Part shown: one piece after another, positions 1 to 8,883 of the stretch
Layout of the letters: each line of letters opens with the position of its first letter
Numbering within the stretch: the first letter of the stretch is position 1
DNA from: an uncultured Prevotella sp.
GTDB taxonomy: Bacteria; Bacteroidota; Bacteroidia; Bacteroidales; Bacteroidaceae
Assembly: GCA_946415245.1 (NCBI GenBank)
Contig: CAMKRS010000016.1
Location: 1-39,652 of the forward strand
Reading direction: 5' to 3'
Length of the DNA stretch: 39,652 nt
Notes under the pieces: generated by a model
Told to the model about the DNA's origin: nothing
The model's database searches: none
Seen by the model: the letters and a program-made list of their open reading frames with translations, nothing else
Translations under genes and position numbers: made by a program

Positions 1-1184
1 AGATCAAGGATGTGATTGCCTATTTCCGACTGATTGCCAACCCCAACGACGAGGAAGCCTTTAAGCGCATTGTGAACTATCCCGCACGTGGTATCGGTGA
101 TACGACGGTAGGAAAGATCATCCAGACGGCGCAAACCTATGGTGTGAGTTTATGGCAAGTGATTAAGGAACCTGTGCTCTTCCCGATGGATGTGAGCAAG
201 GGTACGATGACGAAGATACAAGCCTTCCGTGAACTGATAGAAGGCTGGATAGCCCGTGTGACAACGGAGGATGCTTATACCCTGGGTCACGATATCATTA
301 TGAACTCGGGCATCAGCAAAGACATCTATTCAGGACGAAATCCTGAGGATATCTCGCGACAGGAGAACTTGGAGGAATTCCTGAGTGGTATGCAGGACTT
401 TGTGGAGAGTCGTAAGGAGGAAGATATGGGCGACGAAGTCTATCTTCCGGATTTCTTGCAGGAGGTGGCACTCTTGACGGATCTCGACAGTGATGAGGGC
501 GACTCTAACGACAAGGTGACGCTGATGACGATACACTCCGCCAAAGGATTGGAGTTTCCGACAGTGTTTGTCGTGGGATTGGAGGAGAATATCTTCCCGA
601 GTCCGATGTGTACCAATTCGATGCGGGAACTGGAAGAAGAACGCAGACTGCTCTATGTGGCGATCACGAGAGCTGAGAAGCATTGTATCCTGACCTGTGC
701 GCAGAACAGGTTCAGATATGGACGGATGGAGTATGACACACCGTCGAGATTTATCAGGGATATTGATCCGGAGTTGCTGGATGTGCAATCAGAAGCGGGT
801 GGGGGAAAGACTAGTTTCAGAAGCGGTTCCTACGGAGGAAGTCGCAGTCCAGAGTGGATGCAGAATCCAAGACCTGTGGCCACGCAGTTTAAGGCCGATC
901 CCAAGCCTAGGGCCGTAGCACCCAGACAACCTGAGAAACCTGTGGATCCCTTCGGGCCGAATTTCAAACGGGTCTATAATGCTGTTGCACCGCGTCCGAT
1001 GGCATCAGATCCCAACCCCAGCGATCTGCATGAGGGCTGCACGATAGAGCACCAGCGCTTTGGTGTGGGAACGGTGACGAAGATTGAGGGTACGGGTGAG
1101 AATACCAAGGCCACTGTAACCTTCCGCAATGCAGGTACGAAACAGCTGCTGCTGAAATTCGCAAAATTCAAGATTATAGGATAA
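1..1184 (+). CDS. pcrA: PcrA/UvrD-family DNA helicase, C-terminal part (5' end outside window)
   Basis: This is the C-terminal half of a superfamily 1A DNA helicase, an ATP-driven 3'-5' translocase used in repair and replication. The reading frame is open from the first bases, so the gene begins upstream; the GTG at 12 is an internal codon. Visible motifs are VTLMTIHSAKGLEF with VVGLEENIFP (motifs IV-V region) and EERRLLYVAITRAEK (motif VI with the arginine finger). A basic, proline-rich linker follows. The last 60 or so residues (GCTIEHQRFGVGTVTKIEG to the end) match the C-terminal Tudor-like domain that contacts RNA polymerase in PcrA. A hairpin terminator follows at once. UvrD versus PcrA naming cannot be settled from the sequence. 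Confidence 0.93.
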   Translation, partial: IKDVIAYFRLIANPNDEEAFKRIVNYPARGIGDTTVGKIIQTAQTYGVSLWQVIKEPVLFPMDVSKGTMTKIQAFRELIEGWIARVTTEDAYTLGHDIIMNSGISKDIYSGRNPEDISRQENLEEFLSGMQDFVESRKEEDMGDEVYLPDFLQEVALLTDLDSDEGDSNDKVTLMTIHSAKGLEFPTVFVVGLEENIFPSPMCTNSMRELEEERRLLYVAITRAEKHCILTCAQNRFRYGRMEYDTPSRFIRDIDPELLDVQSEAGGGKTSFRSGSYGGSRSPEWMQNPRPVATQFKADPKPRAVAPRQPEKPVDPFGPNFKRVYNAVAPRPMASDPNPSDLHEGCTIEHQRFGVGTVTKIEGTGENTKATVTFRNAGTKQLLLKFAKFKIIG

Positions 1185-1186
1185 AA

Positions 1187-1318
1187 TTAGAGCGACTCGT
1201 CTTCGGGTCGCTCTATTTGTCTCTTGCCAGTCTTGGGCAGATGTTTCTTTTTGCGGAGCCATGCAGCCTTGCGGGCCTCATAGTCCTCGTGATGCTTCTC
1301 TAAGAATCCGTCAGCCAT
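1187..1318 (-). CDS. Small conserved-looking protein, 43 aa
   Basis: The ORF begins with MADGFLEKHHEDYEARKAAW and ends PEDESL. It is highly charged, probably helical, and has no signal peptide or membrane segment. Its ATG overlaps the TGA of the DUF4270 gene by one base (TGATG), which suggests translational coupling as the third gene of the glycogen-synthase-like/DUF4270 operon. The last eight codons are also the terminator hairpin. I recall similar very short proteins in Bacteroidales genomes, sometimes misnamed dehydrogenase, but cannot verify this here. The function is unknown. The main support is the coupling and the reading frame filling exactly the space between stop and terminator. Confidence 0.6.
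   Translation of the reverse strand: MADGFLEKHHEDYEARKAAWLRKKKHLPKTGKRQIERPEDESL
1189..1214. terminator. Hairpin terminator between convergent genes
   Basis: The arms AGAGCGACTCG and CGGGTCGCTCT form an 11-bp stem with one wobble pair and a 4-nt loop, followed by TATTTG on the plus strand and by AATTTTAT on the minus strand. It lies 5 bases after the helicase stop. On the minus strand it overlaps the last codons of the 43-residue ORF, so it probably serves both directions. Confidence 0.75.
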
Positions 1319-2814
1319 CAGTTGTTGAAATTTGCGTAGATCACTTTCAGCTTGATGGGATCGGCTTTGGTACCGCGCTTCATGCGGGTAGTGGTGAGGC
1401 CCATCTCATGAATCAGACCTATTGTTGAACTGGTAGAGCTGGACGTTGAAATGCTGAGTTCGCTGACGGGCAGCAGCAGCGCCTTGTTCCAGTTCGGATG
1501 CTTCTCCACCCAGTTCGGATCATTCTTCAGACCATCGCGACGATCGTTGTACATCTTGACGATGAGGTTGTTGATGTCGCTACTGCCAGAGAAACTATAA
1601 GCATTCTTCGAGAGGGTAGTGTAGAAGGCATACTTGTTATTGTAGTTCTGATTCTTCTCGAAGAACGAGTTCAGACTGTCTTTCTGTATCAGCAACACCT
1701 TCTTGGGTGCAGCAAACGTGTATTTCGAGAGCGTCTCGAGATTGTTGAGACGGTTGAAATCGACGGATACGGAAAGCAGCGAGTCATTTACATGGGCTGA
1801 CTTGATCTCATCGACGGGTAAAGTCACTTCGGTAAAAATGCCTGAAGGTGTTTTCAGATAGGTGCACTCCTGATCGGACGCTATCAGCTGTTCCAACGCT
1901 TTACGGTCGTTCTTAACCGTGATGGTCTGCAGCACCTCGCAGGTTGATGAAGCAGACAGGTAAAAGAGATAATCGACATCTACAGTTTCATCATCGTCAT
2001 CTTCCGATTCAACTGATTCCGTACCACTGAAATACACGCGTATCTCTGCATCATCGAAAAACGACATCATACCCATGCCATCAGTGGTCTCGATATAGAA
2101 TCCCGGACATATCTGATGGATAAAGGCATAGGAGTTTTTGTAATACTCCGGATGATCGTAGAAGTTGCGCAGAATATAAGTGCCATAGTTCTTATAGGTG
2201 ACACCGTTCTTGTCGGTATAGGGCTTGTTGAGACGGATGGCAACACGCGGCTGGAATGATGTGAGGGATTTGACGCTGTCCTTGAGTGTCATATCGTCGA
2301 AGGTATAGACATGCGTATTAGTCAGACCGTCCTTACGGATATAACCTTCTTTTACGGGGTCGAAATTCGAATAGTGCATACCATCGGCTACGGGATGGTC
2401 GAGCTCTGAGATCTTCAGTTTCATGGCCGTTGTGCTGTCGCCAAACGACTTGCTCTGGTAGAAATAGAGATAGATGACGCAGGAGTCGGCTACGATCTCA
2501 CCATTTTCAAGACTAGTAATCTCCGATTTATCAGGCATCATGGTCTCTTCCATCATGTTGAACTGCAGCATGAAACTGCTGGCAACGGTGGTGTGTGTTT
2601 CAGGGTCAGTAACACGACCCAGATAGAGTTCATTATTATAGGTATAGACGGAGTCGGCGATATAGGACTCGGTCAGCACGTTGAATTCTTGTGTGGTGAC
2701 AGTGATATTGTCGTTGGTGCTGGTAAGCGACATTCCGATTTTGTCTGTGTCTTCATCGCAAGAACAAATTGCCATTGCAAGACCAGCAATCGCCAAGAGA
2801 TATTTGTGTTTCAT
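1318..2814 (-). CDS. DUF4270 family lipoprotein
   Basis: A predicted lipoprotein of 498 residues. The N-terminus is a signal peptide ending in a lipobox-like ICSC, followed by acidic residues (DEDTDK). The remainder looks like a beta-rich exported domain with the features I associate with DUF4270: an early phrase on status of strings such as DSVYTYNNELYLGRVTDPETHT, and a late MKRGTKADPIKLKVIYA. DUF4270 proteins are common in Bacteroidetes and have no established function. The gene starts 18 bases after the glycogen-synthase-like gene and is followed, with a 1-base overlap, by the 43-residue ORF. An acidic run (ESEDDDDETVDVD) sits near residue 275. Placement at the cell envelope is inferred from the lipobox. 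Confidence 0.85.
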   Translation of the reverse strand: MKHKYLLAIAGLAMAICSCDEDTDKIGMSLTSTNDNITVTTQEFNVLTESYIADSVYTYNNELYLGRVTDPETHTTVASSFMLQFNMMEETMMPDKSEITSLENGEIVADSCVIYLYFYQSKSFGDSTTAMKLKISELDHPVADGMHYSNFDPVKEGYIRKDGLTNTHVYTFDDMTLKDSVKSLTSFQPRVAIRLNKPYTDKNGVTYKNYGTYILRNFYDHPEYYKNSYAFIHQICPGFYIETTDGMGMMSFFDDAEIRVYFSGTESVESEDDDDETVDVDYLFYLSASSTCEVLQTITVKNDRKALEQLIASDQECTYLKTPSGIFTEVTLPVDEIKSAHVNDSLLSVSVDFNRLNNLETLSKYTFAAPKKVLLIQKDSLNSFFEKNQNYNNKYAFYTTLSKNAYSFSGSSDINNLIVKMYNDRRDGLKNDPNWVEKHPNWNKALLLPVSELSISTSSSTSSTIGLIHEMGLTTTRMKRGTKADPIKLKVIYANFNN

Positions 2815-2832
2815 GTCTTTTTCTACTACTGT

Positions 2833-3663
2833 TTATTCATCTTCACCATCGGAGATCGTATCGGGGCAGATCATGTTGTAGAAATCACCGATAGGATCAG
2901 CGTAGTTATCGTTTGAATATTTTAATACGGGGATGTTCTTTTCTTCAGCATAGCTAAGCAGCGCTTTGTTGACACCCTTGACGCCCTCTACGATACCGTC
3001 GCTGTAGTCGATGGTGAGTTTTCCCAGCTCGTCGAAATCAAACTGGTCCTTATAAGGCGTCAGGAGTTCTGCGGTGGCATCACGGAATTCAAGACAACGC
3101 TTGAAGTTGGGATCTAGTCCGCTCTTCATGCTTTTCGTGAACAGTGAACTGACCACCTTTGTGTTGGCGAATGAAGGCTCATCGTGATAGGCCGTCTTGA
3201 TATAGAACGGCACCACAGCGCTCATCCAACCCTGACAATGGATAATGTCAGGTACCCAGCGCAGTTTCTTCACAGTCTCCAGCACGCCTCTTGCAAAAAA
3301 GATGGCGCGCTCTCCATTATCAGCATAGTCGGCTCCATTCTCATCTTTGTCCATCTGACGCCTGCTGAAATAGTCGTCGTTGTCGATGAAATAGACCTGC
3401 ACTTTGCATGATTGTATGGTAGCAACCTTGATGATGAGCGGATGATCGGTCTCGTCGATGATCAGGTTCATGCCCGAAAGACGTATCACTTCATGTAACT
3501 GTCCTCGGCGCTCGTTGATGATTCCCCATTTGGGCATGAAGGTACGGATTTCAAAACCTTTCTCTTGAATAGAACCCGGAAGGTCTCTACCTACAAGCGA
3601 CAATTCGCTATCTGGTACATAAGGAGCGATCTCCTGATTGATGAAAAGTATCTTTTTTGCCAT
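2833..3663 (-). CDS. Half-length glycogen/starch synthase-like protein (GT5 N-terminal domain)
   Basis: The 276 residues match only the N-terminal catalytic (GT5) domain of glycogen synthase: MAKKILFINQEIAPYVPDSE, a GFEIRTFMPKWG segment, NGERAIFFARGVLE and PDIIHCQGWMSAVVPFYIK. The C-terminal GT-B half, which binds the nucleotide sugar, is absent, and the usual KxGGL substrate loop near the N-terminus reads ELSLVGRDLP instead. Similar short proteins are annotated glycogen synthase across Bacteroidetes. On sequence alone it probably cannot act as a normal synthase; a regulatory or altered role is possible. It is the first gene of a three-gene operon. The ATG at 3663 is the only sensible start, with a -7-like CAAAGGTA (complement) at 3683-3690 just upstream. 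Confidence 0.85.
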   Translation of the reverse strand: MAKKILFINQEIAPYVPDSELSLVGRDLPGSIQEKGFEIRTFMPKWGIINERRGQLHEVIRLSGMNLIIDETDHPLIIKVATIQSCKVQVYFIDNDDYFSRRQMDKDENGADYADNGERAIFFARGVLETVKKLRWVPDIIHCQGWMSAVVPFYIKTAYHDEPSFANTKVVSSLFTKSMKSGLDPNFKRCLEFRDATAELLTPYKDQFDFDELGKLTIDYSDGIVEGVKGVNKALLSYAEEKNIPVLKYSNDNYADPIGDFYNMICPDTISDGEDE

Positions 3664-3682
3664 TCTGTGATGAATTATGCCG

Positions 3683-3690
3683 CAAAGGTA
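3683..3690 (-). promoter_or_regulatory. -7 box for the glycogen-synthase-like operon
   Basis: On the minus strand this reads TACCTTTG, matching the Bacteroidetes -7 consensus TAnnTTTG, 20 bases before the ATG. A clear -33 TTTG is not seen at the expected distance. Confidence 0.55.
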
Positions 3691-3792
3691 CTAAAAAAAA
3701 CGCGGAAAACCGCCATTTAAGGCTTGTTTTTTGCAAAAAGTGACAAATTTTACCTCGTTTTTTTGATTTTTTTGTAAAAAAAACCAATAAAA

Positions 3793-3824
3793 CTTGCAAG
3801 TTTAAATTATTCTTCGTATATTTG
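3793..3824 (+). promoter_or_regulatory. Bacteroidetes-type promoter for the HTH/H1-tail gene
   Basis: TATATTTG at 3817-3824 fits the -7 consensus. CTTG at 3793-3796, 20 bases upstream, fits the -33 element. The start codon is 31 bases downstream, in an A/T-rich divergent intergenic region. Confidence 0.65.
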
Positions 3825-3855
3825 CAAAAATATTTAGTTTTAACCATTAGAACAT

Positions 3856-4413
3856 ATGGCTAAGTATAACATTACAGAAAAGAGAGAAAAGGAGGCTGCT
3901 TACCGTAGTTTGGTGAGTCCTAGATTGATGGACGAGATGCAGGAGAAGATCATGAACATCATTGTCATGCAGAAAAAATACCGTGACAAAGATTATTCTG
4001 CCAAGCGATTGGCGGAGGATCTCGGCACGAATACCCGTTATATCTCGGCCGTTGTGAACGTACGTTTCCACATGAATTACACTTCATTTGTAAACAAGTA
4101 CCGTATCGATGAGGCGATGACTATCCTAGTGGACAGACGCTATCAGGATCTCCGTATGGAAGAGGTGAGCGATATGGTGGGCTTTGCTAACCGTCAGTCG
4201 TTCTATGCCTCATTCTTCAAAATTATGGGTATGACGCCTCGTGATTATCGTATCACTCACCTGGCTCAGCATCCGTCAATGAAGCCACAGCCTGTAAAGC
4301 CCGCTAAGGCAACAAAGACGAAGGCAAAAGCAACAAAGGCTAAGGCTGCTAAGGCAACGAAGGCAAAGGCTGCGAAGCCAGCAAAGAAGGGCACAAAAGC
4401 CTCCAAGAAATAA
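3856..4413 (+). CDS. AraC-type HTH DNA-binding protein with lysine/alanine-rich histone-H1-like tail
   Basis: The 185-residue protein has two parts. Residues of about 25-135 form an AraC/XylS-like helix-turn-helix module: DYSAKRLAEDLGTNTRYISAV, then NKYRIDEAMTIL and MEEVSDMVGFANRQSFYASF followed by GMTPRDYR. No sensor domain precedes it. From about residue 142 to the end the protein is a lysine/alanine/threonine/proline tail made of near repeats of KATKAKA, like the tails of histone H1 and bacterial H1-like proteins. The tail probably binds DNA nonspecifically while the HTH gives specificity; this is inference. It is the first rightward gene after a divergent promoter region, with the DPP III gene 15 bases behind it. 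Confidence 0.85.
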   Translation: MAKYNITEKREKEAAYRSLVSPRLMDEMQEKIMNIIVMQKKYRDKDYSAKRLAEDLGTNTRYISAVVNVRFHMNYTSFVNKYRIDEAMTILVDRRYQDLRMEEVSDMVGFANRQSFYASFFKIMGMTPRDYRITHLAQHPSMKPQPVKPAKATKTKAKATKAKAAKATKAKAAKPAKKGTKASKK

Positions 4414-4428
4414 ATAGGAGGGGTTTTT

Positions 4429-6378
4429 GTGGAATTTGTATATCAAGACGAGCGCTTTGCTGATTTGCAGCTTCTGCGTTATCGTCTGAATGGATTTGAC
4501 GAATTGTCGCTTCGACAGAAAAAGTTGATTTACTATTTGTCGAAAGCGACGATTTTCGGTAGAGATATTACTTTCGATCAGTATGGCAAATATAACCTCC
4601 TCATCCGCAAGATGCTGGAGGTCGTTTATTGTGATGCCACCATTCCACACGATACAAAGGATTTCCGGGCATTGGAAATCTATCTGAAGCGTATCTGGTT
4701 TTCGAATGGCATCTATCATCACTATGGCTGTGAGAAGTTCTGTCCAGACTTCTCTGAGGACTATCTTCGTGATGTGCTTGGAAAGGTGGATGCCAGCAAG
4801 TTGCCTCTGAAGGATGGCGAGAGTGTGGAAGAGATGTGTCAGGAGCTGTTTCCAGTGATGTTTGACGAGACGATCTTGCCCAAGCGCGTGAATAAGGCTG
4901 ATGGCCAGGATCTGGTGCGTACGTCAGCCTGTCATTTCTACGAGGATGTGACGCAGCAAGAGGCGGAAGATTTCTATGCCCGGATGAAGCAGCAGGATGC
5001 TGGGAATGAGGCTCCCATCTCCTATGGTCTGAACTCAACGCTGGTAAAGGAAAATGGTGTGCTTCGGGAATGTGTTTGGAAAGCTGATGGCCTCTATGGC
5101 AATGCTATCCGACATATCATCTATTGGCTCCAGAAGGCCCTTGATGTGGCAGAAAATGAAGCACAGAAATCCTATATCTCGCTGTTGATAAAGTATTATG
5201 AATCAGGTGATTTAGATGTTTTCAATAAATATTGCATTGAATGGGTGGGAGAACACGATTCTGCAGTTGATTTCATCAATGGGTTCATCGAGGTCTATGG
5301 CGATCCCCTTGGTCTGAAAGGCTCGTGGGAAGGTCTTGTGGAATATATTGACAAAGAGGCCACACATCGTACGCAGACCATCTCCAAGAACGCCCAGTGG
5401 TTTGAAGATCATTCGCCTGTAGACAACAGGTTTAAGAAAGCGGTGGTGCAGGGTGTCTCTGCTAATGTGATCTGTGCTGCGATGCTGGGTGGTGAGGAGT
5501 ATCCTTCAACGGCCATTGGTATCAATCTGCCCAATGCCGACTGGATACGTGCGCGCTATGGTTCGAAGAGTATCACCATCAGCAATATCACCGATGCCTA
5601 TAACAAGGCTGCGAAGGGGAGTGGTTTTAAGGAGGAATTTGTGATTGATGAGGCTACACTGCAGCTGATAGAGAAATATGGCGACATTTGTGATGATCTG
5701 CATACCGATCTCCACGAATGCTTGGGACACGGAAGCGGACAGTTGTTGCCGGGTGTGGATCCTGATAGTCTGAAAGCCTACGGCAATACGATAGAGGAAG
5801 CCCGCGCCGACCTTTTCGGTCTTTATTATATGGCAGATGAGAAACTGGTGGAACTGGGTTTGACGCCTGATATGGAGGCCTATAAGTCGCAGTATTATAC
5901 TTATATGATGAACGGTCTGATGACGCAGCTGATACGTATCACGCCTGGTCATCAGATAGAAGAGGCCCACATGCGAAACCGCGCGTTGATAGCCCACTGG
6001 TGTTACGAGAACGGTGATGCCATCAAGATGGTGAAACGCAATGGCAAGACGTATGTCGAGATCACGGATTACGTACAGTTACGTGCGTTGATAGCCCGTC
6101 TGTTGGCTGAGGTGCAGCGCATCAAGAGTGAGGGCGATTTTGAGGCAGCCCGTCAGTTGGTGGAGACCTATGCTGTGAAAGTGGATGCCACCCTTCATCA
6201 GGAGGTGTTGGAACGTTATCGTAAACTGAACCTTGCACCTTATAAAGGCTTTATCAATCCTATGCTGCTGCCCGTGCTGGATGAAAAAGGTGATATTTGT
6301 GATATTCAGATAAACTATAGTGAGAGCTATGCACATCAGATGTTGCGGTATAGCTCGGAATATGGCACTTTGATATAG
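4429..6378 (+). CDS. Dipeptidyl-peptidase III-type zinc metallopeptidase (family M49)
   Basis: The 649-residue protein carries the M49 signature: a HExxxH zinc site, HECLGH at about residues 429-434 followed by GSGQL, and the second ligand motif EEARAD at about 456-461. DPP III removes dipeptides from the N-termini of oligopeptides, usually in the cytoplasm. No signal peptide is seen, which agrees with a cytoplasmic enzyme. Bacteroidetes homologues are sometimes misannotated as dihydrofolate reductase. The start is GTG at 4429, chosen because AGGAGG lies just upstream and no in-frame ATG lies nearer the conserved region. The distance to the preceding HTH gene is short, so cotranscription is likely. 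Confidence 0.88.
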   Translation: MEFVYQDERFADLQLLRYRLNGFDELSLRQKKLIYYLSKATIFGRDITFDQYGKYNLLIRKMLEVVYCDATIPHDTKDFRALEIYLKRIWFSNGIYHHYGCEKFCPDFSEDYLRDVLGKVDASKLPLKDGESVEEMCQELFPVMFDETILPKRVNKADGQDLVRTSACHFYEDVTQQEAEDFYARMKQQDAGNEAPISYGLNSTLVKENGVLRECVWKADGLYGNAIRHIIYWLQKALDVAENEAQKSYISLLIKYYESGDLDVFNKYCIEWVGEHDSAVDFINGFIEVYGDPLGLKGSWEGLVEYIDKEATHRTQTISKNAQWFEDHSPVDNRFKKAVVQGVSANVICAAMLGGEEYPSTAIGINLPNADWIRARYGSKSITISNITDAYNKAAKGSGFKEEFVIDEATLQLIEKYGDICDDLHTDLHECLGHGSGQLLPGVDPDSLKAYGNTIEEARADLFGLYYMADEKLVELGLTPDMEAYKSQYYTYMMNGLMTQLIRITPGHQIEEAHMRNRALIAHWCYENGDAIKMVKRNGKTYVEITDYVQLRALIARLLAEVQRIKSEGDFEAARQLVETYAVKVDATLHQEVLERYRKLNLAPYKGFINPMLLPVLDEKGDICDIQINYSESYAHQMLRYSSEYGTLI

Positions 6379-6420
6379 TGAATAGTGAAGAGTGAACAGT
6401 GAATAGTGATGAATAGTGAG
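6377..6420 (+). repeat. Tandem GTGAATA/GTGAAGA-type repeats over a start codon
   Basis: Four or five imperfect copies of a 7-8 base unit (AGTGAATA, AGTGAAG, AGTGAACA, AGTGAATA, GATGAATAGTGA) fill the gap between the peptidase and AlkD-like genes and include the start codon. Such short arrays expand by slippage; copy number could alter translation initiation. Confidence 0.6.
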
Positions 6421-7029
6421 ATTCAGGGGTTGGTGAAGGAAATCAAACAATCCTTCCGTCAGATGATGGACGGTGCGGTGGCGAAGTCGATGCGCGATAA
6501 AGGTGTGTCGTATAAGCTGAACTGGGGCGCCACGCTACCACGTCTCCGTGAGAAAGCCGATGCCTATGGCAAGAACTACGACCTCGCCATTGCCTTATGG
6601 AAAGAGGATGTGCGCGAGTGTAAGATCCTTGCAACAATGATCATGCCTGCCGATCAGGTGCTGCCTGAGGTGATCGACATCTGGATGGAGCAAATTACCT
6701 CGCAGGAGATCGCAGAACAGGCGGTGTTCAATCTCTTCCAGTATCTGCCCTATGCCCCTGAGAAGGCCTATACCTGGATGGCTTCTGATCAAGCACTTTA
6801 TCAATATTGTGGTTTTCATATTCTGGCCCGTCTGTTTATGAACAAACGGGAACCTAATGAGCGGGGCATCAATGAATTTCTGGATCAGGCGCTAGCCGCT
6901 CTTCAGGGCGACAATATGGGTGTCAGAAAGGCGGCAATGGCAGCTGTCAGAAGGTTTTCTGAACTCGGACTGGTCTATGAACGATTGACGAAAAGCGCAT
7001 TAAAACGGGCTAATTTAGATTTTTTATAG
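6409..7029 (+). CDS. AlkD-like DNA alkylation repair protein
   Basis: About 206 residues, all-helical in appearance, matching the HEAT-repeat DNA glycosylase family AlkC/AlkD (PF08713 type): YKLNWGATLPRLREKADAYG, LAIALWKEDVRECKILATM, and ADQVLPEVIDIWMEQI. These proteins excise alkylated bases from DNA. GTG (6406) and ATG (6409) are adjacent; ATG is preferred. The 30 bases upstream consist of AGTGAA/ATAGTGA tandem near-repeats that run into the start codon, with no clear ribosome binding site. The peptidase gene ends 30 bases upstream. The catalytic residue was not assigned with certainty. Confidence 0.8.
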   Translation: MNSEIQGLVKEIKQSFRQMMDGAVAKSMRDKGVSYKLNWGATLPRLREKADAYGKNYDLAIALWKEDVRECKILATMIMPADQVLPEVIDIWMEQITSQEIAEQAVFNLFQYLPYAPEKAYTWMASDQALYQYCGFHILARLFMNKREPNERGINEFLDQALAALQGDNMGVRKAAMAAVRRFSELGLVYERLTKSALKRANLDFL

Positions 7030-7060
7030 ATAATATCTCTTTTATCTCCACGAAAGTTTG

Positions 7061-7068
7061 TACCTTTG
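7061..7068 (+). promoter_or_regulatory. -7 box upstream of the Fur-family gene
   Basis: TACCTTTG matches TAnnTTTG and lies 29 bases before the ATG at 7097. A clear -33 element is not visible. Confidence 0.5.
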
Positions 7069-7096
7069 TGCGGTTTTTGGAATAACCACCGCAGAT

Positions 7097-7615
7097 ATGG
7101 TAAAAATTGACGTCTGGCAAGCTGTTTTGCGTATCCTTGACAATTATCTTGAGGTGAATAATCACCGCAAGACACCTGAGCGCTATACCATTCTGAAAGC
7201 CATCTATAAAACAGAAGGACATTTCACCCTCGACGAGTTGGGTGAACGACTGGTGAAGGATTACAACTTCCCCGTGAGCAGAGCTACGCTCTATAATACG
7301 ATGAACTTGTTCCTCCAGCTTCGATTGGTTGTCAGACACCGTTTCCAGAATTCTACGGTCTATGAGGCCAGTTATGACAATATGAGTCATAGTCATCAGA
7401 TTTGTACCGTATGTGGTAAGGTGACGGAATTAAAGACACCCCTGATCACAGAAGCCATCAACGATACTCATCTGAAGCGTTTCCGTAAAGAGGGCTATAC
7501 GCTCTATATTTATGGGGTGTGCAGTACGTGTCAGGCTAGGTTGACGAAGCTGAGGAAAAAAATGGAGAAAGAGAAAGAAAAGGAGAAAAAGAATAAAACA
7601 ACAGATAAAAAATGA
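7097..7615 (+). CDS. Fur-family transcriptional regulator
   Basis: A 172-residue metalloregulator of the Fur/PerR/Zur type. The winged-helix part contains the DNA-recognition segment VSRATLYNTMNLFLQL. The dimerization part has SHSHQICTVCGK and a later CSTC, the two CxxC pairs of a structural zinc site. The frame is open farther upstream from a TTG, but that region contains a -7 promoter box, so ATG 7097 is chosen. The C-terminus is a lysine/glutamate run (EKEKEKEKKNK). The stop overlaps the purA start by four bases. The metal or signal sensed (iron, zinc or peroxide) cannot be told from these residues alone. Confidence 0.88.
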   Translation: MVKIDVWQAVLRILDNYLEVNNHRKTPERYTILKAIYKTEGHFTLDELGERLVKDYNFPVSRATLYNTMNLFLQLRLVVRHRFQNSTVYEASYDNMSHSHQICTVCGKVTELKTPLITEAINDTHLKRFRKEGYTLYIYGVCSTCQARLTKLRKKMEKEKEKEKKNKTTDKK

Positions 7616-8883
7616 ACAAAGGAAAAGTTGATGTCCTGCTTGGTTTACAGTGGGGCGATGAAGGAAAAGGTAAGGTGGTCGACGTGCTGACCCCGAAGTA
7701 TGATGTGGTAGCTCGTTTCCAGGGTGGTCCTAATGCTGGTCATACTCTCGAGTTCGAGGGTCAGAAGTATGTCTTGCGCTCTATCCCTTCGGGTATCTTC
7801 CAGGGGGGTAAGGTGAATATCATCGGTAATGGTGTAGTGCTGGCTCCCGATCTGTTTATGGACGAGGCAAAGGCGCTTGAAGCCAGCGGTCACGATCTGC
7901 ATGCCCGTCTGCATATCTCGAAGAAGGCACACCTCATCATGCCTACCCACCGCGTGCTCGATGCTGCCTATGAGGCCCAGAAGGGTAAGGACAAGGTTGG
8001 CACCACGGGTAAGGGCATCGGTCCTACCTATACTGATAAGATCAGTCGTAATGGTCTGCGTGTGGGTGATATTCTCGAGAACTTTGAGGAGAAATACGCC
8101 AAGGCTAAGGCGCGTCATGAGGCTATCTTGAAGTCGCTGAATTTCGACTACGACATTACTGAGGTCGAGAAGAAATGGCTGGAGGGTGTGGAGTATCTGC
8201 GCCAGTTCCCCATCGTAGATTCAGAGCATGAGATCAACAATATCCTGAAGAGTGGCAAGAGTGTGCTCTGCGAGGGTGCGCAGGGTACGATGCTCGATGT
8301 CGACTTCGGAAGCTATCCCTTCGTCACCTCATCAAACACCATTTGTGCAGGTGCTTGCACAGGTCTGGGTATCGGTCCCAACAAGATCGGCGAGGTGTAT
8401 GGTATCATGAAGGCTTATTGTACCCGTGTCGGTGCAGGTCCTTTCCCCACAGAACTCTTTGACGAGACGGGTAAGAAAATCCGCGACCTGGGTCATGAGT
8501 ATGGTGCTGTCACTGGTCGTGAGCGTCGTTGTGGTTGGATCGACCTTGTGGCCCTGCGCTATTCGATCATGGTGAATGGTGTCACCCAACTCATCATGAT
8601 GAAGAGCGACGTGCTCGATGGCTTCGACACCATCAAGGCGTGTGTCGCTTATAAACAGAACGGTCAGGAGATTGACTATTTCCCCTATAACATTGAAGAG
8701 GGCATCGAACCTGTTTACAAGGAGTTGCCTGGTTGGAAGACGGATATGACGAAGTATACCTCTGAGGACCAGTTCCCCAAGGAGTTCAAAGACTATATCG
8801 CCTTCCTTGAAGCTCAGCTCGAAACCCCGATTAAGATTATCTCTATTGGTCCGGATCGTGACCAGACAATTGTGAGAAAGTAA
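7612..8883 (+). CDS. purA: Adenylosuccinate synthetase
   Basis: The 423-residue protein catalyses GTP-dependent joining of IMP and aspartate, the first committed step to AMP. The signature [11 protein letters not shown] lies near residues 12-22, and the GPNAGHT segment, the [10 protein letters not shown] segment and the [10 protein letters not shown] region follow in order. Length is normal. The ATG overlaps the Fur stop (ATGA) and the stop overlaps the hisS start (TAATG), so the gene is translationally coupled on both sides. In most bacteria purA has no link to a Fur regulator, so the pairing here is notable. Confidence 0.97.
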   Translation: MNKGKVDVLLGLQWGDEGKGKVVDVLTPKYDVVARFQGGPNAGHTLEFEGQKYVLRSIPSGIFQGGKVNIIGNGVVLAPDLFMDEAKALEASGHDLHARLHISKKAHLIMPTHRVLDAAYEAQKGKDKVGTTGKGIGPTYTDKISRNGLRVGDILENFEEKYAKAKARHEAILKSLNFDYDITEVEKKWLEGVEYLRQFPIVDSEHEINNILKSGKSVLCEGAQGTMLDVDFGSYPFVTSSNTICAGACTGLGIGPNKIGEVYGIMKAYCTRVGAGPFPTELFDETGKKIRDLGHEYGAVTGRERRCGWIDLVALRYSIMVNGVTQLIMMKSDVLDGFDTIKACVAYKQNGQEIDYFPYNIEEGIEPVYKELPGWKTDMTKYTSEDQFPKEFKDYIAFLEAQLETPIKIISIGPDRDQTIVRK

